Below are positions 41,590-51,144 of a DNA stretch of 64,000 bases, piece by piece. The stretch is taken from assembly GCA_035356615.1 (NCBI GenBank), contig DAOQSN010000026.1:1-64000 (forward strand), given 5' to 3'. Made by a program: the position numbers and the translations under genes. This stretch comes from JAKQDH01 sp029558835. GTDB taxonomy: Bacteria; Planctomycetota; Phycisphaerae; UBA1845. How positions within the stretch are numbered: the stretch's first letter is position 1; every line of letters begins with the position of its first letter. The notes beneath the pieces are model-generated. The model was not told where the DNA came from and ran no database searches. It worked only from the letters and a program-made list of their open reading frames with translations.

Positions 41590-44100
41590 ATGAACCGACT
41601 GCTTCCTTGGCTGCTTGACCTGGACCAGATTCGTCTGGGACGGGACGCGCCGCTGCTGCTGAAGTGGCAGGGCAGTCTGCCGGCTTGGCTGCTGCTGGGG
41701 GGAGCCGTCGTCGCGCTGGCGTGCGTCGTGCTCATCTATCGACGCGAACGGGGATCGGCACCGCAGCGCGTGGTGCTGGCCGTGCTGCGTTGCCTGGTGC
41801 TAACGCTGGTGGGCGTGGTGCTGTGTCGGCCGGCACTGGTCCTCCAGCGCAACCGCATCGAGCGCTCCCACGTGGCCGTGCTGCTGGATACGTCGCGCAG
41901 CATGGCCATGCGGGACACGTATGCCGACGAGGCGTTGGCCGGCGAGTTGGCGCGCGGTGCAGGGTTGTCGCAGAGTCCGTCGGCGGGCGCTGGGCAGGCG
42001 GCGGTGGGCGATGTCCACCCTGTGGTGGGCGGTGCCCACCCTACAGTGGTGGAGCGGCTTGCCGAGCTTGGCCGTTTGGCGCTGGGGGTGCGGGTGCTGC
42101 TGCAGCAGGATGCGGCTCCGCTACGGGAATTGCTGGCGCGTAACAACCTGCGTTTGTACACGTTTGCGGAGTCGGCCGGAGCCGGTCCCGCGATCGCAGC
42201 GGGGGACAGCGTCGTCTCGGTTGCTGAGTTCCTGCGGGGGGCGGAGGCGACGGGGACGGCCACCGATCTGGCCGGGGCGCTGAACACCGTGCTTGCCGAC
42301 AGCGAGGGCCGGCGTCTGGCGGGCATCCTGCTCATCTCCGACGGGCAGGCGACGGGCGGGGGCGACCTGCGGGAAGTGGCCGATCGTGCCCGCGCCAGAG
42401 GGGTACCGATCCACCCGCTACGGCTGGGCTCGCCGCGAGTGCCGCTCGATGTCGAGGTGGGGCCGCTGCGTGCCGAGGCGAGCGTGTTCGTGCACGACTT
42501 GCTGGCAGTCGAGGCCCAGGTGGCCGTGACCGGCAGCACCGCGCCCGTGCAATTGCCGGTGCAGCTTGTCGATGACCGGACCGGCGTGGTGCTTGTCACC
42601 CAGCCGGTGGAGTTGGGTCCTCAGCAGCCCAGCGCAACGGTCGAGCTGCGCACGCGCCCTGCGGTGCCGGGCGTGCAGCGCTATCGCGTGCAGGTCGAGC
42701 CGCGGCCGGGGGAGGCGGTGTCGCAGAACAACCTCGACCGCGTCGAGGTGCTCGTCGGCGAGGACCGGGTGCGGGTCCTGTATGTGGAAGGTTATCCGCG
42801 CTTCGAGTATCGCTATCTGAAGAACGCCCTGCTCCGCGAGCCGACCGTCCGGCTCAGCGTGTTGCTGCTGGAGGCGGACCCTGAGTTCGTGCAGGAAGGG
42901 GCGGAGCCGATTCGACGTTTCCCGGAGACGGCGGAGGAGTTGGACGCCTTCGACGTGGTACTCTTCGGCGACGTGGACCCGCGCCCGGCGGGTGATCCCG
43001 GCGCCGCGGGACTCGCCGGCTGGCTCACGGCCGGGCAGATGAAGCTGCTGCTCGATTTCGTCGGCCACCGCGGCGGCGGATTCGGCTTGCTCGCCGGGGA
43101 GCGTGCCGCGCCGCAGCACTTCCTGGGCACGCCGCTGGAGAAGCTGCTGCCCGTCCGCATCGACCCGGATTTCGCCAGTCACTATGCGGCTTCGCGTACC
43201 GGCGGGTATCGCCCGCAACTGACGCCCGAGGGCCGGGCGAGCCGGCTCTTCCGCTTTGCCGAGCAGCGCGACGAGAGTGAGCGTCTGCTGGACTCCCTGC
43301 CGGAACTGTTCTGGATCGCCCGCACGCAGGGTCCGCGTCCCGGGGCGGCCGTGCTGTTGGAGCATCCGACGCAGGAGACTATGGTGGGCAAGACGCCGCT
43401 GGTGGTGCTCGGTCGCTACGGCGCGGGTCGGCTCTTCTTCCAGGCGACGGACGACACGTGGCGCTGGCGTCGCCACACGGGGGAGTTCCTCCACGACACG
43501 TATTGGGTGCGTGTGGTGCGCGAGCTGATGCCGACCCAGCGCCTGGCCCGCGACCGGCGCTACGAGATTCGCCCCGACCGTCGGGAGTATGACTATGGAC
43601 AACCGGTGCGGGTGCAGGTGGAGATTCTCGACACCCGCCTGGAGGCCGAGATTCACGATGGGCTTTCGCTGGTGCTCCGGGACGCGGACGATTTCGTGGC
43701 GGCACGGTTCGAAGCGTCTCGCCTCGCCCCGGGCCTGGAGGTCTTTGAGGGCATGTTGGTTCCGGCGCGGCCCGGTCGGTTTCTGCTGGAGGTGGAGAAC
43801 CTGCCCCCGGCGGCCGGCGCGCCAACCACGGGGGTTCCCGTTCGGGTGCGCGAGGCGGACCTCGAGGCGCGCCGCCCGCAGGCCGACCACGAGACCTTGG
43901 CCCGGCTGGCCGAGGGCACCGGGGGCACACTTCTGCAGGCCGATCGCCTCCCCGAGCAGTGTGCCGCCCTGCGTGACCGCAGCGTCCAGATTCCCGATGA
44001 TGTCACGGAGCCGCTGTGGGACTCGAAGCTGGTGCTGATCCTGTTCGTGGTGCTGACTACGATGGAGTGGGGGCTGCGCAAGGCCTTTGCCCTGTTGTGA
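41590..44100 (+). CDS. Membrane protein with von Willebrand-type MIDAS
   Basis: An 836-residue protein with two N-terminal helices (about 33-52 and 65-83), a VWA domain starting LLDTSRSM (DTSRS MIDAS), then a beta-rich/glutamine-amidotransferase-like portion (VRVLYVEGYPRFEYRYL near residue 390) and a C-terminal helix (LVLILFVVLTTMEWGL). It belongs with BatA-type proteins; MoxR is the presumed assembly factor. An R6 hairpin pair of 42 bp sits in frame inside the VWA domain (42004-42045; residues about 140-152, VGDVHPVVGGAHPTV). ATG 41590 is used; GTG 41581 is possible. Confidence 0.82.
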   Translation: MNRLLPWLLDLDQIRLGRDAPLLLKWQGSLPAWLLLGGAVVALACVVLIYRRERGSAPQRVVLAVLRCLVLTLVGVVLCRPALVLQRNRIERSHVAVLLDTSRSMAMRDTYADEALAGELARGAGLSQSPSAGAGQAAVGDVHPVVGGAHPTVVERLAELGRLALGVRVLLQQDAAPLRELLARNNLRLYTFAESAGAGPAIAAGDSVVSVAEFLRGAEATGTATDLAGALNTVLADSEGRRLAGILLISDGQATGGGDLREVADRARARGVPIHPLRLGSPRVPLDVEVGPLRAEASVFVHDLLAVEAQVAVTGSTAPVQLPVQLVDDRTGVVLVTQPVELGPQQPSATVELRTRPAVPGVQRYRVQVEPRPGEAVSQNNLDRVEVLVGEDRVRVLYVEGYPRFEYRYLKNALLREPTVRLSVLLLEADPEFVQEGAEPIRRFPETAEELDAFDVVLFGDVDPRPAGDPGAAGLAGWLTAGQMKLLLDFVGHRGGGFGLLAGERAAPQHFLGTPLEKLLPVRIDPDFASHYAASRTGGYRPQLTPEGRASRLFRFAEQRDESERLLDSLPELFWIARTQGPRPGAAVLLEHPTQETMVGKTPLVVLGRYGAGRLFFQATDDTWRWRRHTGEFLHDTYWVRVVRELMPTQRLARDRRYEIRPDRREYDYGQPVRVQVEILDTRLEAEIHDGLSLVLRDADDFVAARFEASRLAPGLEVFEGMLVPARPGRFLLEVENLPPAAGAPTTGVPVRVREADLEARRPQADHETLARLAEGTGGTLLQADRLPEQCAALRDRSVQIPDDVTEPLWDSKLVLILFVVLTTMEWGLRKAFALL
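42004..42045 (+). repeat. R6 21-bp tandem hairpin inside a coding region
   Basis: Two 21-bp units, GTGGGCGATGTCCACCCTGT(G) and GTGGGCGGTGCCCACCCTAC(A), each a hairpin, in reading frame within the VWA protein. Confidence 0.8.
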
Positions 44101-44139
44101 CAGGGCTGTGGACCAAAGCCCCCGGTCGATGAGGCTGAC

Positions 44140-47100
44140 ATGGCGGACCAGGTTGCCCCGGCACCGGAGTTGATCCGTCGGCTGCACGCGTTGCGGCGGC
44201 AGGTTCGGCTGCGCCTGGTGCTGTACGGCCTCGGCGCCGTGGCCGCCGGGACGGGGGCGGCGGCGCTGGGGCTGATGACGCTGGATTGGCTCGTGCAGCT
44301 TCCGGGTGTCCTGCGGTTGGCGGTCGGCGTCGCGTTTGTGGGCGGAGTGGGCCTGGCCGCGTGGTACTGGATCATTCACCCCTGGTGCGCGCCCCTGGGG
44401 CTGACGGAAGTGGCCAGTCGTGTGGACCGGTACTTCGCGGCTTCCACGTCCGCCGCGTGGCCGACGGACGAGTTGACCAGCGCGGTCAGCTTCCTCGAAC
44501 ATCCGCTGCCGGCGTCGGCGGCGCTCGTCGAGCGCACCATCGCTCGGGCGGAGCAGCGCCTGCGCGGTCACGCCCCGGTCACCGCGCTCACCAAGCGGCC
44601 GCTGACGCTGCGGTTCGTGCAGGCGGGGCTCGTGGCCGTCGTGTTCGGGCTGCTGGGTTGGCAGGTGCCAGAGTGGGTGGGCACCGGCTGGCGGCGCTAC
44701 GCGGCGGCCCTCAGTGGGGTCGAGTGGCCGCGGGCGGTGGAACTGCGGCCGCTCACCGGCGACCTGCGGGTGCCCGTGGGGGAGTCGGCCACCGTGCGGG
44801 TGGAAGTGACACGCGGGCTGCAGGCCGCCCTGCGACCGGTCGTACACCTGGCCGAGACGACCGGCGCGGGGCACGCCTTGGCGATGGTGCAGGAGGAGCC
44901 CGGTCGGTTCGCGGCCACCCTCGATGCGGTCACCAGCGACCTGACGTACTGGTTCGAAGCCGGGGATGCCGACACCCGTGCCCGCCCGTTCACGATCCGC
45001 GTGGTGCGCCGCCCGGAGGTGGTGGAGGCTTTAGCCACGGTCGAGCCGCCCCCTTACGCCCGGCAGAGTCCGCCCCGGGTGCACGATCTGCGCGCGGGGC
45101 CCGTTCGCGCGCCCGTCGGTGGCGCCGTCGAGCTCGCCTTGCGGGTGAGCAAACCGCCGGCCGATGACGACGGGACGCCGGCGGCCGCCCTGCGCCTCGA
45201 CCCGGAAGGGCGGGTGCCGTTGCGGGTCGCTGCCGACGATCCGCTCAAGCTGACCGGCAGGCTGCCGATCCGTGAGGACCTGGCGTTTGGCGTTGAGCTG
45301 CGCGACGCCGAGGGCTTCGAGAGCCGCGCCGGGGCGCGCTACTTGATCGTCGCCGAGGCCGATCGCGCGCCGACGGTGGCGCTGCTCGAACCGCGTTCCA
45401 CCGTGGAGCTGACTCCGCGCGGCGCGTTGCCGGTACGCGTGCGGGTGGAGGACGACTTCGGCATCCAGGCGGTCGAACTGGCGGGGGAGGCGCTCGGCCG
45501 GGACACGGTCTTCAACCTTCCGTTGAATGATCGTTTGAGCGTGGAGCCCGCGGACGACGGCGTGCGGGCAGTGGTTTCCCACGTCTGGAACGTCGAGTCG
45601 CTAGGGCTCCAACCCGGCGACGCGGTAGTTTTTCACGCCGATGCCTGGGACAACCGCCAGATGCCCGAGGCCGGGCCGCAACGGGGTAGCTCCGCGCCTC
45701 TGCGGCTGAAGATCATCTCGGAGGTGGAGTTCGAGCAGCGGGTACGCGACGACCTCGCCCAGGTCGACGCGCAGGTTCGGCGCGCCTTGACGGAGCAAAT
45801 CGAGCTGCGCGATCACACCGGGGAGTTGCTCAACGCGCTCGTGCCCCCCCAGCCTCTGAATGACCCACAGCGGGAAGCGGCGCTCGCCGACGCCGGGCGG
45901 CAGGGACGCTTGAGCCAGCAGGTCCAGGTGCTGGCCGGCAAGTTGGACGCATTGCATCAGCGGCTGGAGCTGAACCGCTCCGGACTGGCCGCGGACCGGG
46001 CGCAGTTGCGCGCCGCGGCCCGGGCCCTGCACGACGTGGCCGGCGGGCCCATGCAGGGGGCACGCACCCGATTGGGGACGCTGCGCGAGAGGACCGATGC
46101 CCCGGGCCAGCAACAGGCCCTCGCGGACGCTGCCCGCACCCAGGAGGAGGCGGGCGCCGCCCTGCGGGCGCTGGTCGAGCAGATGGGTGCCTGGGGCGAT
46201 TTCCAGGCGGTGGTCACGCGGACGCGCGACCTGCGCAGCCGGCAGCAGGAGTTGCGCACCCGCACGGCCGAGCTGGGCAACCGCACCCTGGGGCAAACGG
46301 CTTCCGCTCTCGACCCGGCGGACGCGACCCAACTCGCCCGCCTGCGCCGTCAGCAGGAGCAACTGGTCGCCGACCTGGCCCAGTTGCTGCAACGGATGGA
46401 ACAGCTTGCCACCGTGGGTCCCGGTTCGGACGAGGCCGCGGCGGCGGCTTTGGCGGCCGCCCAACGCGCTGCCCGCGCCAACGATGCCGAGCGGCACCTG
46501 TCCTCGGCGGCCGACGCCCTGGGTGACAACCGCATCGCCGCCGCCGCCCTCGCGCAACGTCAGGCGGAAGAAGCCTTCAGCCGCATGCTCGAGGCCCTGG
46601 AGGAGCGGCAGTCTCGCCAGCTCGCGCAACTGCGCAAGCGCGTCGATGACGCGCGGCAGCAGGTGGCCCGGTTGTTCGAACAACAACAGGCATTGCGGGC
46701 GGCCACCGCGGAGGCCGACAAGCTCGGCGCGCGGGAGCAGGATTGTCATGACCTGGCCCAGACGCAACGGACCTTGGCGCGTGACACGCGGCTCACCGCC
46801 CGGGAGTTGGCAGAGGCGGAGGGCGTGCTCACTGCCGCCCGTCTGGTGGACCGGGCTGCCGAGCCCATGAACAAGGCCGAGCAACGTCTGGAGGCGCGTG
46901 AGCCCGCCGCCGCCGCAATGTCGCAGGACGAAGCGTTGAAACTCCTCGAAGCGGCGCTCGCCGAACTGGAGGAACTTGCCCGCCGCCTCGAGGAACTTGA
47001 GTTGAAGCAGTCACTGGATCGCCTGCGCGCGCGGCTGGAGGAGGTGTTGACCGCCCAGGAGGCCATCAACGCCGCGCTGACCACCCTGGTGGAGGCGGTG

Positions 47101-47649
47101 GGGGCGGCCGGGCAACTCCGTCGCCCCCAGGCACGCGAGGCCGCCCGGCTGGCGCGCGAGCAACAGGCGGCGCGGGTGCTGGTGGACGAGTTGCGCCCGG
47201 ACCTCAGTCGGGCCGTCGTCTACGACTGGGCCCTGACGCGGGTCCGGGAGTGGATGGGCACCAGCCGGGACCGGCTCGAGGAACGTCGGCTGGATGGGGC
47301 GCTGTTATTGCTCGTCGAACGCATTCCGCGGGAGTTGCGGACGCTGATCGCGGCGCTTGACCAGACGGCCGCCCTGCCGCCGCCGACGGAGTTCATGGAA
47401 GAAGGCGGCTCCAGCGGTGGGGGAGCGGCGGCCGCGGCCGCCCGCAATCCGGTCCCGGCGCTAACCGAACTGCTCGTGCTCAAAGCCCTGCAGCAGCAGG
47501 TCAACGAGCGTACCGCGGCCGTGGCGGCCCAGTTCGAGCCGGCGCAGGCTACCGAGGCGCAATTGGCCGTCCTGAAGACGCTCGGCGAGGACCAGGCCCA
47601 GGTGCAGGAGCTGACCCGCCGGGTCACCCAGCGGGCCCGGCAACCATAG
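44140..47649 (+). CDS. Giant membrane protein with long coiled coil
   Basis: 1169 residues. Three hydrophobic helices lie at the N-terminal end (about 25-50, 54-76, 160-182); beta-rich segments fill 200-525; then a highly charged Gln/Glu/Arg-rich helical region from about 530 to the end forms a long coiled coil. It resembles the large DUF4175-type proteins of MoxR clusters. The role is unknown; the coiled coil may reach through the periplasm. It starts 39 nt after the preceding stop. The antisense open frames are composition artefacts. Confidence 0.8.
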   Translation: MADQVAPAPELIRRLHALRRQVRLRLVLYGLGAVAAGTGAAALGLMTLDWLVQLPGVLRLAVGVAFVGGVGLAAWYWIIHPWCAPLGLTEVASRVDRYFAASTSAAWPTDELTSAVSFLEHPLPASAALVERTIARAEQRLRGHAPVTALTKRPLTLRFVQAGLVAVVFGLLGWQVPEWVGTGWRRYAAALSGVEWPRAVELRPLTGDLRVPVGESATVRVEVTRGLQAALRPVVHLAETTGAGHALAMVQEEPGRFAATLDAVTSDLTYWFEAGDADTRARPFTIRVVRRPEVVEALATVEPPPYARQSPPRVHDLRAGPVRAPVGGAVELALRVSKPPADDDGTPAAALRLDPEGRVPLRVAADDPLKLTGRLPIREDLAFGVELRDAEGFESRAGARYLIVAEADRAPTVALLEPRSTVELTPRGALPVRVRVEDDFGIQAVELAGEALGRDTVFNLPLNDRLSVEPADDGVRAVVSHVWNVESLGLQPGDAVVFHADAWDNRQMPEAGPQRGSSAPLRLKIISEVEFEQRVRDDLAQVDAQVRRALTEQIELRDHTGELLNALVPPQPLNDPQREAALADAGRQGRLSQQVQVLAGKLDALHQRLELNRSGLAADRAQLRAAARALHDVAGGPMQGARTRLGTLRERTDAPGQQQALADAARTQEEAGAALRALVEQMGAWGDFQAVVTRTRDLRSRQQELRTRTAELGNRTLGQTASALDPADATQLARLRRQQEQLVADLAQLLQRMEQLATVGPGSDEAAAAALAAAQRAARANDAERHLSSAADALGDNRIAAAALAQRQAEEAFSRMLEALEERQSRQLAQLRKRVDDARQQVARLFEQQQALRAATAEADKLGAREQDCHDLAQTQRTLARDTRLTARELAEAEGVLTAARLVDRAAEPMNKAEQRLEAREPAAAAMSQDEALKLLEAALAELEELARRLEELELKQSLDRLRARLEEVLTAQEAINAALTTLVEAVGAAGQLRRPQAREAARLAREQQAARVLVDELRPDLSRAVVYDWALTRVREWMGTSRDRLEERRLDGALLLLVERIPRELRTLIAALDQTAALPPPTEFMEEGGSSGGGAAAAAARNPVPALTELLVLKALQQQVNERTAAVAAQFEPAQATEAQLAVLKTLGEDQAQVQELTRRVTQRARQP

Positions 47650-47664
47650 GGGGAGAATTCGTTG

Positions 47665-48285
47665 ATGTGGCTCCGGCGGGTGTGGATTGGTGTGCTGTGG
47701 TGTAGTTTGCTGGGCGGATTCTCGGTGCGCGCGCAGGAACCTCCGCCGCCGGACACCCAGTCGGCGACCGAGGAGGACCTGAGCAAGAAACTGGTCCGCC
47801 AGGTCACGTCCGCATCCGATGAGGACGTGATGGACCGCCTGCTGCGCCTGATGGACGAGAGCGCGCGACAGCTTTCCATTGAGTTCGATCCGGGCACGCA
47901 GACCCAGGCGGTGCAGGGGCGGATCATCGAGCAGCTTGACGAGGCCATCAAGGTGGCGGCCGCCCAACGGCGCAAGGGAGGCCCGGCCCGACCCCAGACC
48001 CATCCAGACAAGCGGCGCCGCCAGGACGCTGACCAGAAGCAGGGCGAGGACGCCCAGGCGGATGCCGCGCAGGAGGTGACCACCACGGCGTCGCCGACCG
48101 CGGCCGGCGATGAACAGAGCCGGCACGCCGATCAACTGCGCGAGTTCCGCCGCGCCTGGGGCAATCTGCCGGAGCGCGATCGGGAGGAGATCATCCAGGG
48201 CAGCTCCGAGGGCTTCCTCGAACGCTATCGCGCCTGGATCGAGCGCTATTACCGTGCCTTGCAGGAGGCGGACGAGAAGGAGTAG
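47665..48285 (+). CDS. Small secreted charged protein
   Basis: A 206-residue exported protein: signal peptide (residues 1-24, ending VRAQ), then a charged, largely helical mature part rich in Glu, Asp, Arg and Gln with a disordered middle (RPQTHPDKRRRQDADQKQGE). GGGGGAGAATTC precedes the ATG, 15 nt after the giant coiled-coil gene, so it belongs to the same operon. Unknown family. Confidence 0.7.
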   Translation: MWLRRVWIGVLWCSLLGGFSVRAQEPPPPDTQSATEEDLSKKLVRQVTSASDEDVMDRLLRLMDESARQLSIEFDPGTQTQAVQGRIIEQLDEAIKVAAAQRRKGGPARPQTHPDKRRRQDADQKQGEDAQADAAQEVTTTASPTAAGDEQSRHADQLREFRRAWGNLPERDREEIIQGSSEGFLERYRAWIERYYRALQEADEKE

Positions 48286-48291
48286 CGCACC

Positions 48292-49515
48292 ATGTCGGAA
48301 ACGAAGGCCAACGCCCTTTGCCACGGCAATCGGGGGTTTCGTTGTCGACGGGCATGGCGGTGCTGCGCTTGGCCATGCCACCCTGCTGCATGGGACGGAA
48401 GCGTTGGCCCGTGCTACCCACATCCCACAGGCGTCCCCCCGTCTGCGAGCGTCGCTTTTCCGGTGAGGTGGCGCCATGTCGTCCTTACGTTGAGCGTGTG
48501 TGCATGCCTATCGGGGGCCACGCTGCCGGCGGCCGCGCAGCAGGAGGTGACTGGGGCACCTCCGGGCGCGGCGACGCCGCGGGCTTCCGAGCTAACGGGA
48601 GAGACGCGGCAGGCCATTGACCGTGGATTGACGTGGCTGGCGTCCCACCAGCAGCCGGACGGCTGCTATGGGCCGTTATCCCAGTACGGTCCGCACGTGG
48701 GTCTGACGGGCCTGGCGGGCCTGGCCTTCCTGGCCGATGGGAACACCCCGGGGCGTGGGCGTTATGCCCAGCAGGTCGAGGGCTGCATTGCCTTCATCGT
48801 GGCACACAGTTCCGAGAGCGGGCTGCTGGCGGCGCAGAGTTCGCACGGGCCGATGTATGACCACGGCTTTGCCACGCTGTTCCTTGCCGAAGTCTACGGC
48901 ATGTCGCCGCATTCTCAACTGCACGAGACCCTGCGCAAAGCCGTGCGCGTGATCGTCGCGTCGCAGAACGACGAGGGCGGCTGGCGTTATCAACCGGTGC
49001 GCGCCGACGCGGACATTTCGGTCACGGTGTGCGAGGTCATGGCCCTGCGGGCGGCCCGCAACGCCGGGCTGTACGTGGACAAGACAGTGATCGACCGGGC
49101 GGTCGAGTACATCAAGCGCGCCCAGAACCCCGACGGCGGCTTCCGCTACATGCTCAACTCCGGCGGCTCGCAGTTCGCCCGGTCCGCGGGCGGCGTGGCG
49201 GCCCTTCAGTATGCCGGTCTGTACCAGGGTGAGGAGATCGAGCGGGGCCTGGGCTACGTGCTGCGTTTCCTGCCGCCGTATGAGCAGACGCCGCCCCACT
49301 ACTTCTACGGCCAATACTACGCCGCCCAGGCGATGTACCTGGCCGGCGACTCCTACTGGCAGCAGTGGTGGCCGGCCATCCGCCGAGAACTGCTGGAGAA
49401 GCAGGAGCCGGAGGGGCATTGGCCGACCCAGGAGGCGGGTCCGGAATACGGAACCGCCATGGCTTTGATCATCCTGCAAATCCCGAACCGTCTCCTGCCG
49501 ATCTTCCAGAGGTAG
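48292..49515 (+). CDS. Secreted prenyltransferase/squalene-oxidase-type repeat protein, N-terminus carrying an R1 fragment
   Basis: 407 residues from the ATG at 48292 that has GGAG upstream, 6 nt after the previous stop. The mature part (about 95-405) is an alpha/alpha-toroid repeat protein of the squalene-hopene-cyclase/prenyltransferase superfamily, with QxxxG(x)W-like units (ASQNDEGGWRYQPVRADADI, KRAQNPDGGFRYMLNSGGSQ). No catalytic DXDD motif is evident, so binding rather than cyclisation is likely. A typical signal peptide (HVVLTLSVCACLSGATLPAA) begins only at residue about 60. The 59 residues before it encode R1 half copy E (residues about 20-31). If translation instead starts at GTG 48463, the signal is at the natural N-terminus. 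Confidence 0.78.
   Translation: MSETKANALCHGNRGFRCRRAWRCCAWPCHPAAWDGSVGPCYPHPTGVPPSASVAFPVRWRHVVLTLSVCACLSGATLPAAAQQEVTGAPPGAATPRASELTGETRQAIDRGLTWLASHQQPDGCYGPLSQYGPHVGLTGLAGLAFLADGNTPGRGRYAQQVEGCIAFIVAHSSESGLLAAQSSHGPMYDHGFATLFLAEVYGMSPHSQLHETLRKAVRVIVASQNDEGGWRYQPVRADADISVTVCEVMALRAARNAGLYVDKTVIDRAVEYIKRAQNPDGGFRYMLNSGGSQFARSAGGVAALQYAGLYQGEEIERGLGYVLRFLPPYEQTPPHYFYGQYYAAQAMYLAGDSYWQQWWPAIRRELLEKQEPEGHWPTQEAGPEYGTAMALIILQIPNRLLPIFQR
48351..48383 (+). repeat. R1 right-half element, copy E, inside a reading frame
   Basis: GGCATGGCGGTGCTGCGCTT, GGCCATGCCACCC. It lies in frame near the 5' end of the secreted repeat protein. Confidence 0.75.
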
Positions 49516-49560
49516 GGGCCGCTGCGTCGGCACGACCAGGCGCCGTCTGCGTGTGTGGCG

Positions 49561-49612
49561 TGGCTGGCATGCGTGGCATTGCCCAAGCCAAAGGCGCCGG
49601 CATGGCGGGGTG
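49561..49612 (+). repeat. R1 left-half element, copy F (diverged)
   Basis: GCGTGGCATTGCCCAAGCCA, AAGGCGCCGGCATGGCGGGG. Matches the R1 left half with changes; the right half is not seen. Confidence 0.55.
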
Positions 49613-49798
49613 GCCGTCTCCTGCCTCCGCCGGGAGGACCTGGCGCCGCCGCGCGTGGCTGTGTCGCGCGGCTCAGTCGGTCTGCACGGGGTGGGGGCGT
49701 TTAGGAACGTGTCGAATCCGCGGCAAAGCGCCGCGCGCGGGCGAGAATCCGGCGCGCGGGAAGGTAACAATGTAGTGGAGGCGTTGCGGAGGCCGAAC

Positions 49799-51082
49799 AT
49801 GGACCGCGGGATGCGAAACTACCGGGCGGGCTTACTGGCCGTCAGCGCGCTGCTGGCTGGAACGGCGTCACTCCGCGCGCCGGCTCAGCAGATCGTGCCG
49901 CCGCCCGCGACGGAGCCGGCCGCCCCGGCGACGCCCGCGTCACCGGAAGCACCTCCGGTGGTCATTCGTGTGCAGACCATTGCCGAGAGCAGATGGGAGG
50001 GTGTCCTGGAGGCCTTCAGCCTCCAGGAAGGCCTGCGCCTTCGCCCGGCGGGGTCCGCCGTGCGTTCGATCGCCGCGGCGGACGTGGTACGCATCAAAAC
50101 AGGCAGCACGCCGGTGACCCCAGGGGCCGGCCACTGGATCGTCCGGCTTGCCGGTGGCGACGTGCTCTACGGTCGCCCGGTGGACTCCACGGCCGAGGGG
50201 CTCCGGTTGGAGACAGCCGAACTGGGCGTCCTTGACCTGTCGCTGGATGTCCTCTGCGGGTTGCACGCACCGGTGCCGGCGGCAGCGGCGGGGGCGGACC
50301 GCCTCAGCGCGTTTGAGCGGGCATCCTATGGGCGCGAAGACGCCGTGCTCATGGCCAATGGCGACGTGCTGCGTGGTTTCGTGACCGCGGTGAGCGGTCA
50401 GCACGTCGTCATCGAAAGCGGAACGGAAGCCCGGCAGGTGCCTCTGGGGCTGGTGGTGGCTGTGCGGCTTGCGGCCGGGGAGCCGGTGACGCCCACCGGC
50501 CTGTACGGCGTCGCCTTCCTTGCCCAGGGCGGGCGCGTGACGTTGACGGAAATGACCTGGGCCGCTGACCACGTGCAGGCGCGCCTGCGTGCGGGGCCGG
50601 TCGTGCGCTTCCCGGCGGGGGAGTTGCTCAGTCTCGAAGTATACGGCGGACGCTGGGAATGGCTCGCCCGGCGCGCGCCGACGAGCTTCCAGCATACACC
50701 AATGTTGGGGCTGGACTTCGGCTGGGCGGCCAATCGCAACGTCCTCGGTGGACTGCTGCGCGTCGCGGGGCAGGATTACGAGCATGGCCTCGGCGTGCAC
50801 AGCCGCTGCCGCCTCGTGTATGACCTGGGCGGCGGCTTCACCGTGTTCACGACGAGTTTCGGCATGGACGACGATAGCGGCCCCCTGGCGGACGTGGCGG
50901 TCCTCGTCCTTATCGACGGGCAGCCGCGTTTCGAGCAGTCCCAAGTCCGGGTGGGCAAGCTCCACGGCCCGCTACGGCTCGACGTTACCGGTGCCCGGCG
51001 CCTGGAGCTGCTCGTCGATTTCGGCGACCACGGCGACATCCAGGACCGCTTCGACTGGATCGAACCCGCTCTGGTACGCTGA
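49799..51082 (+). CDS. Secreted protein with NPCBM-like C-terminal domain
   Basis: A 427-residue exported protein. Signal peptide at about 10-32 (ending PAQQ), then two related beta domains of about 100 residues (starting ESRWEGVLEAFSLQEGLRLR and EDAVLMANGDVLRGFVTAV), and a C-terminal part (QDYEHGLGVHSRCRLVYDLG, GFTVFTTSFGMDDDSG, then LVLIDGQPRF and VDFGDHGDIQDRFDWIEP) that matches the NPCBM/NEW2 carbohydrate-binding-like module. It probably binds polysaccharide at the cell surface. GGAGGCCGAAC precedes the ATG. Last gene of the MoxR cluster. Confidence 0.82.
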   Translation: MDRGMRNYRAGLLAVSALLAGTASLRAPAQQIVPPPATEPAAPATPASPEAPPVVIRVQTIAESRWEGVLEAFSLQEGLRLRPAGSAVRSIAAADVVRIKTGSTPVTPGAGHWIVRLAGGDVLYGRPVDSTAEGLRLETAELGVLDLSLDVLCGLHAPVPAAAAGADRLSAFERASYGREDAVLMANGDVLRGFVTAVSGQHVVIESGTEARQVPLGLVVAVRLAAGEPVTPTGLYGVAFLAQGGRVTLTEMTWAADHVQARLRAGPVVRFPAGELLSLEVYGGRWEWLARRAPTSFQHTPMLGLDFGWAANRNVLGGLLRVAGQDYEHGLGVHSRCRLVYDLGGGFTVFTTSFGMDDDSGPLADVAVLVLIDGQPRFEQSQVRVGKLHGPLRLDVTGARRLELLVDFGDHGDIQDRFDWIEPALVR

Positions 51083-51144
51083 CTCGCCCCGACTGCCCCG
51101 AAAAGCTGCACGACAGCCGAAAGTGCCGTGGTTCCACGACGGTC

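Noticed and set aside
42418..44874. Large antisense frame over the VWA and coiled-coil genes
   Set aside because: The frame spans two well-supported genes on the other strand and is Gln/His/Arg-rich without motifs.
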